Origin: Solibaculum mannosilyticum
GTDB taxonomy: Bacteria > Bacillota > Clostridia > Oscillospirales > Acutalibacteraceae
DNA length: 64,000 nt
Assembly (NCBI RefSeq): GCF_015140235.1
Contig: NZ_AP023321.1
Coordinates: forward strand, 124,001 to 188,000
Direction: 5' to 3'
Part shown: piece by piece, positions 54,719 to 63,163 of the stretch
How the letters are laid out: each line of letters begins with the position of its first letter
Numbering within the stretch: position 1 is the first letter of the stretch
Made by a program: the position numbers and the translations under genes
Notes under the pieces: model-generated
What the model saw: the letters and a program-made list of their open reading frames with translations, nothing else
Told to the model about the DNA's origin: nothing
Databases searched by the model: none

Positions 54719-56308
54719 ATGGAAAAGGTATTGTTGCTGGTTGCGGTGATTATTTTGGCCTGTACGGTGGCCCGGCGTCTATCCGGACGCCTGGGAGTAC
54801 CGGCGCTGTTGTTGTTCATGGCGCTGGGAATGCTGTTCGGGTCGGACGGATTGGTACAAATCCACTTCGATGATTTCCGGCTGGCCGAACAAACCTGTTC
54901 GGTAGCGCTCATCTTCATCATGTTTTACGGCGGTTTCGGCACCCGTTGGGATGCAGCCAAACCCATTGCAGGAAAGGCCATCTGTCTTTCCACCCTGGGA
55001 GTTGCACTCACCGCCTTCCTGACAGGGCTATTCTGTTACTTTGCCCTGGGTTTTACCATGCTGGAGAGTTTTCTCACCGGCGCCGTCATCAGCTCTACCG
55101 ACGCTGCTTCCGTCTTTTCCATCCTGCGATCCAAAAAACTCAACCTGCGGGAAAATACCGCCTCCCTTCTGGAGGTGGAAAGCGGCAGTAACGATCCCGC
55201 TTCCTATATGCTCACCGTGATAGCCCTTTCCCTGATGGAAAAAGGCGAACAGGGAAACATCGCTTTTCTGATATTTGGCCAACTGGCGTTCGGCATCGCT
55301 TTGGGTGTACTGGTGGCAGGGATATCCATCTTTGTACTGCGGCGTCTGAAGCTAGCCGACGGTACCGATACCATCTTTGCCACGGCAGCAGCTTTGTTGG
55401 CCTTCGCCCTTCCTGCGGCGGTGGGAGGCAATGGATATCTGGGGGCCTATCTGGCCGGGATTATTCTGGGCAACAGCAAGATTCCGCATAAAGTCTCCCT
55501 GGTGCATTTCTTCGACGGCATCACTGGACTCGCCCAGATCCTTATCTTTTTCCTGCTGGGGCTCCTGTCATTTCCACGGCAGTTGCCTTCGGTGGCATTG
55601 CCGGCTGTAGGCATCGCCCTGTTTCTCACTTTTGTGGCACGTCCGGCGGCGGTATTTGCCATCCTGGCGCCCTTCCGATGCTCCTGGCGGCAGATTTTGC
55701 TGACTTCCTGGGCTGGCCTGCGAGGGGCGGCATCCATCGTGTTTGCCATTACGGCGGTGGCGTCGGGGGTGGAGATCGGTCATGATCTGTTCCACATAGT
55801 ATTTTGCATCTCCCTTCTATCAGTAGCGGTACAGGGGTCTCTGCTCCCTTGGGTCTCGCGTAAACTGGGGATGGTGGATGCCAGCGACAGCGTCAACCGC
55901 ACCTTTACCGATTACCAGTACGAACGCCAGATGAACTTGACCCAATTCCGCATTACAGAAGGGCATCCCTGGGCGGAAAAGACCATTGCCGACTGCCGTT
56001 TCCCTGACGACGCATTGGTGGTCAACGTGCGCCATGAAGGGGAAAACCTGTTGCCCAAAGGTTCTACTCCTCTGCGGGTGGGGGATATTGTGGTGTTGTC
56101 CACGCCGGCGTATGTAGACGATGGAGATGTGGGGCTGAGGGAACTGCCGGTCAAGGACGAGTGGGAAGGCAGACCGGTCCGGGAACTGGATGTCCCGGCT
56201 AAGATCCTGATTGTGCTCATCAAGCGTTCGGATGGGACCACAGTAGTTCCGCGCGGGGACACGGTAGTGGACAAAGGGGATATCCTGGTGGTCAACGAGA
56301 CCGACTAA
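54719..56308 (+). CDS. nhaP2: K+ or Na+/H+ antiporter, CPA1/NhaP2 type with TrkA-C domains
   Basis: This 529-residue transporter has 12-13 membrane helices (about 1-385), with the ion-site region AVISSTDAASVFSILRS and VESGSNDPASYML (Asp), then two TrkA-C (RCK-C) domains: EGHPWAEKTIADCRFPDDAL and VPRGDTVVDKGDILVV. Such domains in other species bind c-di-AMP; this organism has a DarA receptor at 17620, so regulation by c-di-AMP is plausible but unproven. AGGAGG precedes two ATGs; 54719 has the better spacing. Confidence 0.88.
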   Translation: MEKVLLLVAVIILACTVARRLSGRLGVPALLLFMALGMLFGSDGLVQIHFDDFRLAEQTCSVALIFIMFYGGFGTRWDAAKPIAGKAICLSTLGVALTAFLTGLFCYFALGFTMLESFLTGAVISSTDAASVFSILRSKKLNLRENTASLLEVESGSNDPASYMLTVIALSLMEKGEQGNIAFLIFGQLAFGIALGVLVAGISIFVLRRLKLADGTDTIFATAAALLAFALPAAVGGNGYLGAYLAGIILGNSKIPHKVSLVHFFDGITGLAQILIFFLLGLLSFPRQLPSVALPAVGIALFLTFVARPAAVFAILAPFRCSWRQILLTSWAGLRGAASIVFAITAVASGVEIGHDLFHIVFCISLLSVAVQGSLLPWVSRKLGMVDASDSVNRTFTDYQYERQMNLTQFRITEGHPWAEKTIADCRFPDDALVVNVRHEGENLLPKGSTPLRVGDIVVLSTPAYVDDGDVGLRELPVKDEWEGRPVRELDVPAKILIVLIKRSDGTTVVPRGDTVVDKGDILVVNETD

Positions 56309-56317
56309 AATAGGAAC

Positions 56318-56364
56318 AAAAAAGGCGCCTACGTCGTACAAGACGGCTGTGGGCGTCTTTTTTG
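56318..56364 (+). terminator. Terminator after the antiporter
   Basis: AAAAAGGCGCCTACGTC pairs imperfectly with GGCTGTGGGCGTCTTTTTT, with T-run. Confidence 0.7.
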
Positions 56365-56450
56365 GTATGCACAGGGCATCGAATAAATTCATTTTAGATT
56401 ATCGATGGATTATGATCCGGATATGTGAAATCCTAATGGATGGGAAGAAA

Positions 56451-57404
56451 TCACAGCTGTACCGTCACGATAAAACCATCCACATTGTTGCCCGAAATCC
56501 AGTACTCCTTGCCCTTGGGCACCGGTACATTCATAGAATCACCTTTGGCGGGGAAATAATAAATCTCATACTGTTTTCCATTTTCATCGGAAGCCGTCAG
56601 ATGATCCCCGTCGTAGGGGTAGCGTTTGAGAAAATCGGTATATTCCTCCAGACAAAGATTCTCCTGCTGCATAATGGAGGCATGGGGGACTCCCACATAT
56701 CGATAATGCCAAGGCTCATCGGCGATTCTGGTGATGTCCTTTTTATCGTCCTGATAGCGCAGGACAAATCCATACTGGGCGCAATGCTCGTTGATCCAGG
56801 CGTATTTCCCCTGGCCCTGATAGGAGGGGCTTTTCCCGTCGGAGGTATAGATGCCGATATCGGCGGCAAGACCGGTATGATGTTCGCTGTAACCCGGGAC
56901 GGCTGCCCAGCGCATGGCCTCCTCTTTGCCCAGCTGTTGGATCTTCTGGTTGACGATGGCCTGTTGGTCGTCTTTGGAGCGGTATCCGCTGACCACAATG
57001 ATGTCCTTGATGCCTTGGGCGGCTGAGAAATCCTCCATCATGGCGTTGAACTGGGAGACAAACTGTTTCTGGAGCTGGATATGGGTAGTGGAAACCTGAT
57101 AACTTTTGTTTTTGTTTTCATACACCGATACGAGCTGGTCATCTTCGGGGAAGGAATAAGCGTAATCGTTGTTGACGAGGATGAGAGATCCCTGATGAAT
57201 ATCATCCTGGCCCATAGGGACGGTGTTGTATTCCCCTGAGGATGAGGTGCCGGATCCAAGATGGATCCCTGTCCCAGAAGGGCTTCTGGAGGATCCCGGG
57301 AGAAGATTTCGGTTGAGCGTCCACATACAGGTGACAATTCCTGCTAAAAGAAGCAGTACAATCGCCAAAGGCAGCCACACTCTTTTCGGATGTTTCGCCA
57401 TCAT
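56451..57404 (-). CDS. vanY: D-alanyl-D-alanine carboxypeptidase, VanY/DdlD family
   Basis: This 317-residue membrane-anchored metallopeptidase has an N-terminal helix (VWLPLAIVLLLLAGIVTCMW), a Ser/Gly linker, and the catalytic domain with the zinc motif SEHHTGLAADIG and EPWHYRYVG. It trims peptidoglycan stem peptides. A VanY-type domain appears alone here, not in a resistance cluster. An upstream frame reaches 57521 but AAAGAGGCG fits the ATG at 57404. Confidence 0.9.
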   Translation of the reverse strand: MMAKHPKRVWLPLAIVLLLLAGIVTCMWTLNRNLLPGSSRSPSGTGIHLGSGTSSSGEYNTVPMGQDDIHQGSLILVNNDYAYSFPEDDQLVSVYENKNKSYQVSTTHIQLQKQFVSQFNAMMEDFSAAQGIKDIIVVSGYRSKDDQQAIVNQKIQQLGKEEAMRWAAVPGYSEHHTGLAADIGIYTSDGKSPSYQGQGKYAWINEHCAQYGFVLRYQDDKKDITRIADEPWHYRYVGVPHASIMQQENLCLEEYTDFLKRYPYDGDHLTASDENGKQYEIYYFPAKGDSMNVPVPKGKEYWISGNNVDGFIVTVQL

Positions 57405-57561
57405 AATCGCCTCTTTCTGATTGTATTTTACGCTGGTAGTTAGTGTATCAAAATACAAAAAGCGATTTTTAAGGCCATATAAGGAGAATCTTACAATTTT
57501 CTTACATTTGCTTTGGAGCACGGAATAACCGGTGGAATGGATCAGGAAGGCTGCTTTATAA

Positions 57562-57673
57562 ATACTAATAGTATATTTTGTGGTTAATATTATAAAATGT
57601 AAGGTCTTGAAAAAGCGACAAATTCCTACAAAAGTGAATTTTGTAATATAGTTGAAAATTATACTAATAGTAT
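57562..57673. promoter_or_regulatory. Two identical 13-bp palindromes upstream of the surface cluster
   Basis: ATACTAATAGTAT occurs at 57562-57574 and 57661-57673, each a perfect palindrome (ATACTA-a-TAGTAT), 99 bp apart, in an A+T-rich 530-bp region (57405-57936) with no gene. They are good operator candidates for a dimeric regulator of the downstream cluster. The regulator is unknown. Confidence 0.5.
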
Positions 57674-57828
57674 TATTTAGGAATCAAAAGTATGATGCTG
57701 TCTTATTTTTACTAAAAACAGGGAAATCTCCTTCCAGATAGAAACAATGTTCACAATTAACGCATAGTCCCTCTAATTTATCATATAAAATTGGTAAACT
57801 TTTTGATGCTTATGATGTAGAAATTCAC

Positions 57829-57857
57829 TTGAAGGGCTGTGTAGAATGTGGTACAAT
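57829..57857 (+). promoter_or_regulatory. Promoter for the surface-protein cluster
   Basis: TTGAAG 57829-57834, a 17-bp spacer and TACAAT 57852-57857, about 80 bp upstream of the first gene. Confidence 0.6.
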
Positions 57858-57936
57858 AAGGAAGATTAATTAGGTAACAAATCTAAAAATTTCGAATCAT
57901 GTCCCGTCTTGAGCGGGAGGATGCGAGGAGATCATC

Positions 57937-58848
57937 ATGAAAGAGCAAACGGATAAATTGACCCAACGGCTCAAGGTAACCATTTTGGTGCTGTCAATTT
58001 TAGTGGGCGCTTGCGTGATTGGGCTTGCAGTGCGCTGTCTGTACATCCACTATGAATCGTCGTCCCAGGCAACTATGACGGTGCAGGATAATCTGATCGG
58101 CGGCCCGAAACAGGGATCTATGCTGGTGACGCTGCCCCGTTATCAGGCTCCTGGCGGACAGGCCCTGCAACAGCTGAAGGAGCAAACCGCTGCAGGACAG
58201 GCCGATGAGGAAAAGATTTTGGAACTCACCAAAAGCAATCCCCAGGACAACAGCCCGTTTGAAGTAAAAAATATGTTGCCGGGGGATTGTGTTACCCAGT
58301 ATTTCCAGGTGAAAGCGCACCATACCGGCAGCATTACGTTATACTTTAAGGCCGACGTTACCGAGCAAACCAAACAGTTGTCGGACGTGCTGCGCATTCG
58401 CGTCAGCCGGGCCGAGGATGGGACGGTTCTCTGTGACGATACTTTTGCAGCGGTAGCAGGCCAGGAATTTTCCCAGGTTCTGTCGGCAGGGGATCAAAAG
58501 GAGAGCACTGCCCGCTATCAAATCGATGTGTATCTCGACACCTCAGTGGGCAATGAATACCAGGCATCCATGCTGAAGGCCGACTTTATGTGGTATGTCA
58601 AGGAGGATGGAAGTTCATCAACCCCCTCCAGTCAGCCTTCCAGCAGCGAGAGTCCTTCTAGCGGGGCTTCTTCCGGCTCAACGCCGCCTCCTTCCAGTTC
58701 ATCCGATGCGTCCGGGGGAATGATTGATCCTCCCAACACCGGTGAAGGAGGCAGTGTTTGGCTCTGGTGTATCATTGCAGCGGTCTCCTTGGGAGTGATA
58801 CTGTTCGTCTCTTATAAACGCAGAAAGGATGACGCTTGCAATGAGTAA
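57937..58848 (+). CDS. LPXTG-like, wall-anchored CalY/TasA-related surface protein
   Basis: This 303-residue protein has a signal/anchor helix (VTILVLSILVGACVIGLAVR), a beta-rich ectodomain, a Ser/Pro-rich linker (about 225-265), and a tail with PPNTGEGG, a hydrophobic helix and KRRKDD, the layout of a sortase substrate. The ectodomain ends with DTSVGNEYQASMLKADFMWY, resembling the GNEYQ/ADV segment of the other four proteins here. It may be the wall anchor of a fibre. No sortase gene lies in the window. It overlaps the next gene by 8 bp. Confidence 0.78.
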   Translation: MKEQTDKLTQRLKVTILVLSILVGACVIGLAVRCLYIHYESSSQATMTVQDNLIGGPKQGSMLVTLPRYQAPGGQALQQLKEQTAAGQADEEKILELTKSNPQDNSPFEVKNMLPGDCVTQYFQVKAHHTGSITLYFKADVTEQTKQLSDVLRIRVSRAEDGTVLCDDTFAAVAGQEFSQVLSAGDQKESTARYQIDVYLDTSVGNEYQASMLKADFMWYVKEDGSSSTPSSQPSSSESPSSGASSGSTPPPSSSSDASGGMIDPPNTGEGGSVWLWCIIAAVSLGVILFVSYKRRKDDACNE

Positions 58849-59389
58849 TTTGAAAGCGACGAAGAAAAGGATACGCGCCTGCGTTACCGCAATTGTATTG
58901 CTGGTGGCCATGCTGGTGATCACCACAAGCGCCCTGATTGCATCCTTTGTATCGGTGGAAGACAGTATTTTTGAAATGGGTGTAGTAAAGATCGACCTCA
59001 ACGGCGGTCAGACTATTTTTGACGGTTCAGATTGGAATGTAGAACCGGGTCAGGCAATCAAAAAGGATTTCACTTTGCGCAACGACAGTACGGTGGATGT
59101 GTACTACCGCCTCTATTTAGAAAATGTCACAGGTTCGCTGCAGGAGTGCCTGGTGTTTGAGATCTATGACGGTGACCAGAAGATTTACAGCGGCCGCGCC
59201 AGTGAAATGACGAAGGAAAATCCAGCCGTATGTGAAGACACTATGGCGGCGGGAGAGACCCGTACCTTGACCGCAGTGGTCAAAATGGATGAAACGGCCG
59301 GAAACCAATATCAGAACGGGAATATTTTCTTTGACTTTACAGCCGATGCCGTTCAGGTGCGCAACAATCCGGACAAGGAATTTTCTTAA
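58841..59389 (+). CDS. TasA/CalY-like (camelysin family) secreted protein
   Basis: This 182-residue protein has a signal helix (CVTAIVLLVAMLVITTSALI) and a short ectodomain: MGVVKIDLNGGQTIFDGSDW, VEPGQAIKKDFTLRNDSTVD, and AGNQYQNGNIFFDFTADA. The layout is a compact CalY domain. The ATG at 58841 overlaps the upstream gene, so they are coupled; AAAGG lies upstream. Its role as minor fibre subunit is inferred. Confidence 0.75.
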   Translation: MSNLKATKKRIRACVTAIVLLVAMLVITTSALIASFVSVEDSIFEMGVVKIDLNGGQTIFDGSDWNVEPGQAIKKDFTLRNDSTVDVYYRLYLENVTGSLQECLVFEIYDGDQKIYSGRASEMTKENPAVCEDTMAAGETRTLTAVVKMDETAGNQYQNGNIFFDFTADAVQVRNNPDKEFS

Positions 59390-59450
59390 ACATGATAGGG
59401 GATTTGTACCTTTTAAATTGAGCGAAGCCATCCCAGCCGGAGAGGTTGGG

Positions 59451-59500
59451 GTGGCGGACAAAGGGCATTGTGTAAAAACAGGATGCCTTTTGTCCGCCAC
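59451..59500 (+). promoter_or_regulatory. Long hairpin upstream of first large TasA-like gene
   Basis: GTGGCGGACAAAGGGCAT 59451-59468 pairs with ATGCCTTTTGTCCGCCAC 59483-59500: 18 bp with one G-U pair. A near-identical hairpin stands at 60999-61048 before the paralogue. No T-run follows. Either a processing or stabilising structure, or a binding site for an RNA-binding regulator. Confidence 0.7.
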
Positions 59501-59614
59501 ATGGGAAGATAGGGGAATATCGTGCAGCCATGAGTCCGGTTCTATGCGCTTAACCGGCGGCGGAAAAACATAAATTAAAAGAAAGCGCAAAAAACAGAGG
59601 AGGTTACATAACCC

Positions 59615-60958
59615 ATGGAAGTCAAAAAGACGAGCAAAAAAACCTTGGTAGCCAGTGGACTGGCCGTTGCGGTCAGCGTCGCGCTGCTGGCTGGGACAAC
59701 TTTCGCTTGGTTTACCGACAGCGTGGTAAACAAGGGCAACTCGATTCAATCGGGTACGTTAGGTATCACCGCCGAGGCTTATGAAGTTGACGCCAGCAAG
59801 GATACCTATACAATCGACGGCCTCAACGGCGGTAAAGCATTCGGCTTTGAAGATACCGCTAATGACCTGGAAAATGAAGATTATCATGTAATTCAAGAGA
59901 ACAATTGGGAACCTGGCCAGAGCAATGCAAAGTTGCTGAAGGTGACCAACAACGGCAGTTTGGCTGCCAAGATCAAATTGCAGGCAGCTGTGGCAGACAG
60001 CGGTCTGGAAAATGCTTTGTGGTTTGACTTTATCAAAGTTGAAGACGGCGAAGCAGTGGGACAGTTCACCAAACGTCCCATGAGCCAGTTGGCAGATTTT
60101 GTTTCCACGATGGACAATACGATTCTGAACGCAAAGGAATCTTTGGAATTCATCCTGGCTTACGGCATGAATGAAGAAGCCGGCAATGAATATCAGGACA
60201 AGGGCTATTCTGCCGATGTCAGCATCGTCGCCACCCAGGCCACCGTGGAAGAGGACGGCTTCGGCAACGATCAGTACGACAAGAATGCTACCTATCCGGT
60301 GGCCAGCTTGGACGAGTTCAAGGACGCTTTGGACAAAGCCGAGGCCGGCGACGTGATCTCCATGAGCGACGATATTACCGTCAACGAGACCATCAACGTC
60401 ACCAAGGACATCACCATCCAGGGTAACGGAGCTACTTTTGCCGCTCCTGCAAATGAGACCAGTTCTTATGCAATCAACGTTGCTTCCACCTCCGCTACAA
60501 TCGAAGGATGCACATTTACTAAGGGCGTAGGCGTTCATCTGCAGCCCGGCGCAGGCGATGTGGTTATCAGCGGCTGTACCTTCAGCGGTGGTAAGAAATC
60601 GGTTTATGTCAACGGCGGCAACACCGGTTCCGTCGTCATTGAGAACTGCACCATTTCCAAATCCCTCAACATTGAAGGCGCCAACAATACCGCCAAAGAT
60701 GTAACGGTTAGAAACAACGTGTTTAAAGGTGCTTCGGACGGTACTTTGACTTTGGCAGGCAATTTGGAGAATGTGGAAATTTGCAACAACCAATTCCAGG
60801 GCTTGACCGACATCCGTGTGTACAATCAGGGTGGATTCGCACCGAATTTCACCAATGTCACTGCGCATGACAATACCTATGCCAAAAATGCTCTGATCCA
60901 ATTTGACAATGAGGCCGACAAGGATCAGATCACTGAGAGCAACAATACCAAAGCGTAA
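59615..60958 (+). CDS. TasA-like secreted protein with beta-helix-like C-terminal half
   Basis: This 447-residue protein has a SipW-type signal: VSVALLAGTTFAWFTDS, with a helix before the AWF cut region, followed by KGNSIQSGTLGI. The CalY-type domain (about 45-215) ends with GNEYQDKGYSADVSIVATQA. The C-terminal half (about 230-447) has repeated short strands and Asn turns (ISMSDDITVN, ITIQGNGATF, IEGCTFTKG, VVISGCTFSGG, VVIENCTISK), like a right-handed beta-helix. The largest of the cluster, it may be the main fibre subunit or a carbohydrate-binding surface protein. Role is inferred. Confidence 0.82.
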   Translation: MEVKKTSKKTLVASGLAVAVSVALLAGTTFAWFTDSVVNKGNSIQSGTLGITAEAYEVDASKDTYTIDGLNGGKAFGFEDTANDLENEDYHVIQENNWEPGQSNAKLLKVTNNGSLAAKIKLQAAVADSGLENALWFDFIKVEDGEAVGQFTKRPMSQLADFVSTMDNTILNAKESLEFILAYGMNEEAGNEYQDKGYSADVSIVATQATVEEDGFGNDQYDKNATYPVASLDEFKDALDKAEAGDVISMSDDITVNETINVTKDITIQGNGATFAAPANETSSYAINVASTSATIEGCTFTKGVGVHLQPGAGDVVISGCTFSGGKKSVYVNGGNTGSVVIENCTISKSLNIEGANNTAKDVTVRNNVFKGASDGTLTLAGNLENVEICNNQFQGLTDIRVYNQGGFAPNFTNVTAHDNTYAKNALIQFDNEADKDQITESNNTKA

Positions 60959-60998
60959 GGAATCAGATCTTAATTGCCGTCTCAGCCTCGGCTGAGGC

Positions 60999-61048
60999 GG
61001 CGGACAAAGGACATTGTGCGGAAAAGAGCAGAGTGTCTTTTGTCCGCC
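60999..61048 (+). promoter_or_regulatory. Second copy of the long hairpin, upstream of paralogue
   Basis: GGCGGACAAAGGACA 60999-61013 pairs with TGTCTTTTGTCCGCC 61034-61048. The stem sequence matches that at 59451-59500 except near the loop. A palindrome CTCAGCC-TC-GGCTGAG (60981-60996) sits just before. It lies between two paralogues, so it may separate their expression. Confidence 0.7.
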
Positions 61049-61079
61049 GAAAAACTGGAGTACGTATGGAGGAATCGGG

Positions 61080-62360
61080 ATGAAAGCAACAAAAAGAGCG
61101 CTTATTGTAAGCGGATTTACCCTATTGGTGTGCTTTGCATTGCTGACGGGCACCACGTTTGCCTGGCTGACTGACAGTGTCTCCAACAAAGGCAATAAGA
61201 TCCAGTCAGGGGCACTGAAGATCAGCGCCTCCCTCTATAGCCAAGGGGAGAATGGGATTGACATAACCATCCCCGGGTACAGTAGCCAAGATCAGGATGG
61301 AGAGGATCAAGAAACCGTTGTCTTTGACCAGGACGGATTGGATTTAACAACATCGCCGGACGATCAGCCTCTCATTGAAGAACAAGATTTTGGACCAGGC
61401 AGCACACAAGTAAAAATGATTCGAGTTTCCAACGAGGAAGACTTATCCGCCAAAATCAACTTCCGTTTTACAGTGGAAACCGATGATCTAACCAATGCCC
61501 TTTGGTTTGATTTCATCCCATTGGACAAAGCTGATCCAGAAGGGGTGAAGACAAGAACATTGGTAAAACGCCCTATGACGGAGTTATCTGATGTAGTATC
61601 GGCACAGGAGTTTTCTCTTGCCTCTGGACAAGATCAATATTTCCTGTTTGTCTATGGGATGTCGGACAATGCCGGAGGCGGCTACCAGGGTAAGAAGTTC
61701 GTAGCCGACGTGAGCATCCTGGCTGCCCAGGGTGGGGAAGAGGTCGACGGTTTTGGACATTCGTCCTACGATGAAAATGCATCTTATGATGCCGTTACAG
61801 TCAGCACTGCCTTGCAGCTGGATCAAGCTCTTCGTGTAGGCGGCAATATCAAATTGGGCGCCGACATCGATATGACCGAGTACGATGGCGGGCCTTGGGA
61901 GATTTCTCAGGATACGATCCTGGATCTTGACGGGAAACAGCTGACAATGAAAAACGGAAACGGTTCCGGGGGACAAATTGTCGTGTCCGATCCAGTGTCG
62001 TTTACCATAAAGAACGGCGGATTCACCACAGTGCCCAACGGATCCCCCGTGAATAAAGCGGTTCTTCAGTCTTATGGGACCCTGGTGCTGGAGAATATGA
62101 CCATAGGAGGCGGGGATGTACATAACCTGGTGGAAGCGGAAAATGGCTTTTTGACAATGACTTCCTGTCAAGTATCCTCCACAAAGCAGGGGACAGGTAC
62201 CTGGCTCGTCACCGTCGGCGGAGACAGTACCGAGGCGGTCTTGACCAACTGTTCTTTTGAGACTGGGAAAGAAAGCGCAGCCCTGTATATCACCTCACCG
62301 GCAGAGCAGGTACAACTCGCCGGTTGCACAATCAACGGCCAACCGATGGATTCCCATTAA
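61080..62360 (+). CDS. TasA-like secreted protein, paralogue of the 59615 gene
   Basis: This 426-residue protein repeats the plan: signal TGTTFAWLTDSVSNKGN, GALKISASL, a CalY-type domain with ALWFDFIPLDKADPEG and GGGYQGKKFVADVSILAAQ, and a C-terminal beta-helix-like half (IKLGADIDMTEYDGGPW, LTMKNGNGSGGQIVV, LVLENMTIGGGD, AVLTNCSFETG). Stretches such as ALWFDFI and TKRPM/VKRPMTELSD are shared with the 59615 protein. GGAGG precedes the ATG at 61080. Confidence 0.82.
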   Translation: MKATKRALIVSGFTLLVCFALLTGTTFAWLTDSVSNKGNKIQSGALKISASLYSQGENGIDITIPGYSSQDQDGEDQETVVFDQDGLDLTTSPDDQPLIEEQDFGPGSTQVKMIRVSNEEDLSAKINFRFTVETDDLTNALWFDFIPLDKADPEGVKTRTLVKRPMTELSDVVSAQEFSLASGQDQYFLFVYGMSDNAGGGYQGKKFVADVSILAAQGGEEVDGFGHSSYDENASYDAVTVSTALQLDQALRVGGNIKLGADIDMTEYDGGPWEISQDTILDLDGKQLTMKNGNGSGGQIVVSDPVSFTIKNGGFTTVPNGSPVNKAVLQSYGTLVLENMTIGGGDVHNLVEAENGFLTMTSCQVSSTKQGTGTWLVTVGGDSTEAVLTNCSFETGKESAALYITSPAEQVQLAGCTINGQPMDSH

Positions 62361-62419
62361 AAGCGCGGCAAAATCTCGGCGACTGACCTACAAAACCAAT
62401 GGATGGAGGAGTTATTCTC

Positions 62420-63136
62420 GTGAAAAAGACACTTCAGGTTATCGGAAGGGTTGTAACAGCTCTCATTTTAATTTTTTCTGTTTTCATCATGATTTTCACT
62501 GTGCTGTCTGTTACAATGGTCAACAAGGAAAATGCAACCCTCTTTGGGTATAAACCCTACATCGTCCTGTCTGACTCCATGAATACGGAATTCCAGGTGG
62601 GTGATATGGCCATCAGCAAGCAGGTAGATCCCTCCACCCTCCAGCCGGGAGATATCATCACCTATCGTTCCATCGACCCGGCCAACTACGGGGAGATGGT
62701 CACCCATAAAATTCGAGAAGCGACTACTTATGAAGGGAAGCCGGCGTTTATCACCTACGGTACCACCACCGGTGTAGACGATGCTTATCCCGCTTTGCAG
62801 GAAAATGTTTTTGGAAAATATGTGTTCCATTTGCCTAAAATGGGATATTTCTTCCAATTCTTAAAATCGACGGCAGGATATGTTACCTTGATCCTAATTC
62901 CCTTCCTTCTGCTGATTGTGCTTCAAAGCGTTAAGTTCGTACGGTTGTTCCGCCAGTACAAACGGGAGCAGATGGAGGAAGTGGATACCCAGAAAGCCGA
63001 GGCGCAGGCTCAGCTGGAGGAGGCCCGCAAAGAACGGGAGAAAACCGAAGCGATGCTGGCAGAGCTGGAGCGGCTTAAATCGCGCCTGGAGGATCAGGAT
63101 CCGCCGGACAAGCCTCAGGATGGCGCTGGTCAATAA
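62420..63136 (+). CDS. sipW: ER-type signal peptidase I (SipW-like) with coiled-coil tail
   Basis: This 238-residue membrane peptidase has an N-terminal helix (VVTALILIFSVFIMIFTVLS), the catalytic Ser in YIVLSDSMNTEF and the His in NYGEMVTHKIREAT (Ser/His type as in SipW, not Ser/Lys), a second helix (TAGYVTLILIPFLLLIVLQS) and an unusual cytoplasmic tail of about 50 residues, Glu/Lys/Arg-rich coiled coil (EEVDTQKAEAQAQLEEARKE). It should remove the signal peptides of the surrounding proteins. GTG start at 62420 with GGAGGAG. Confidence 0.92.
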   Translation: MKKTLQVIGRVVTALILIFSVFIMIFTVLSVTMVNKENATLFGYKPYIVLSDSMNTEFQVGDMAISKQVDPSTLQPGDIITYRSIDPANYGEMVTHKIREATTYEGKPAFITYGTTTGVDDAYPALQENVFGKYVFHLPKMGYFFQFLKSTAGYVTLILIPFLLLIVLQSVKFVRLFRQYKREQMEEVDTQKAEAQAQLEEARKEREKTEAMLAELERLKSRLEDQDPPDKPQDGAGQ

Positions 63137-63163
63137 GATAGATTTGGAATAGGCGGTGATGAT

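Noticed and set aside
57781-57936. Riboswitch upstream of the surface cluster
   Set aside because: A promoter and an A+T-rich leader are visible but no aptamer-like helices.
59759-61195. 478-codon minus-strand frame across the TasA-like gene
   Set aside because: Antisense shadow of the 59615 gene; no ribosome site and codon bias follows the plus-strand gene.
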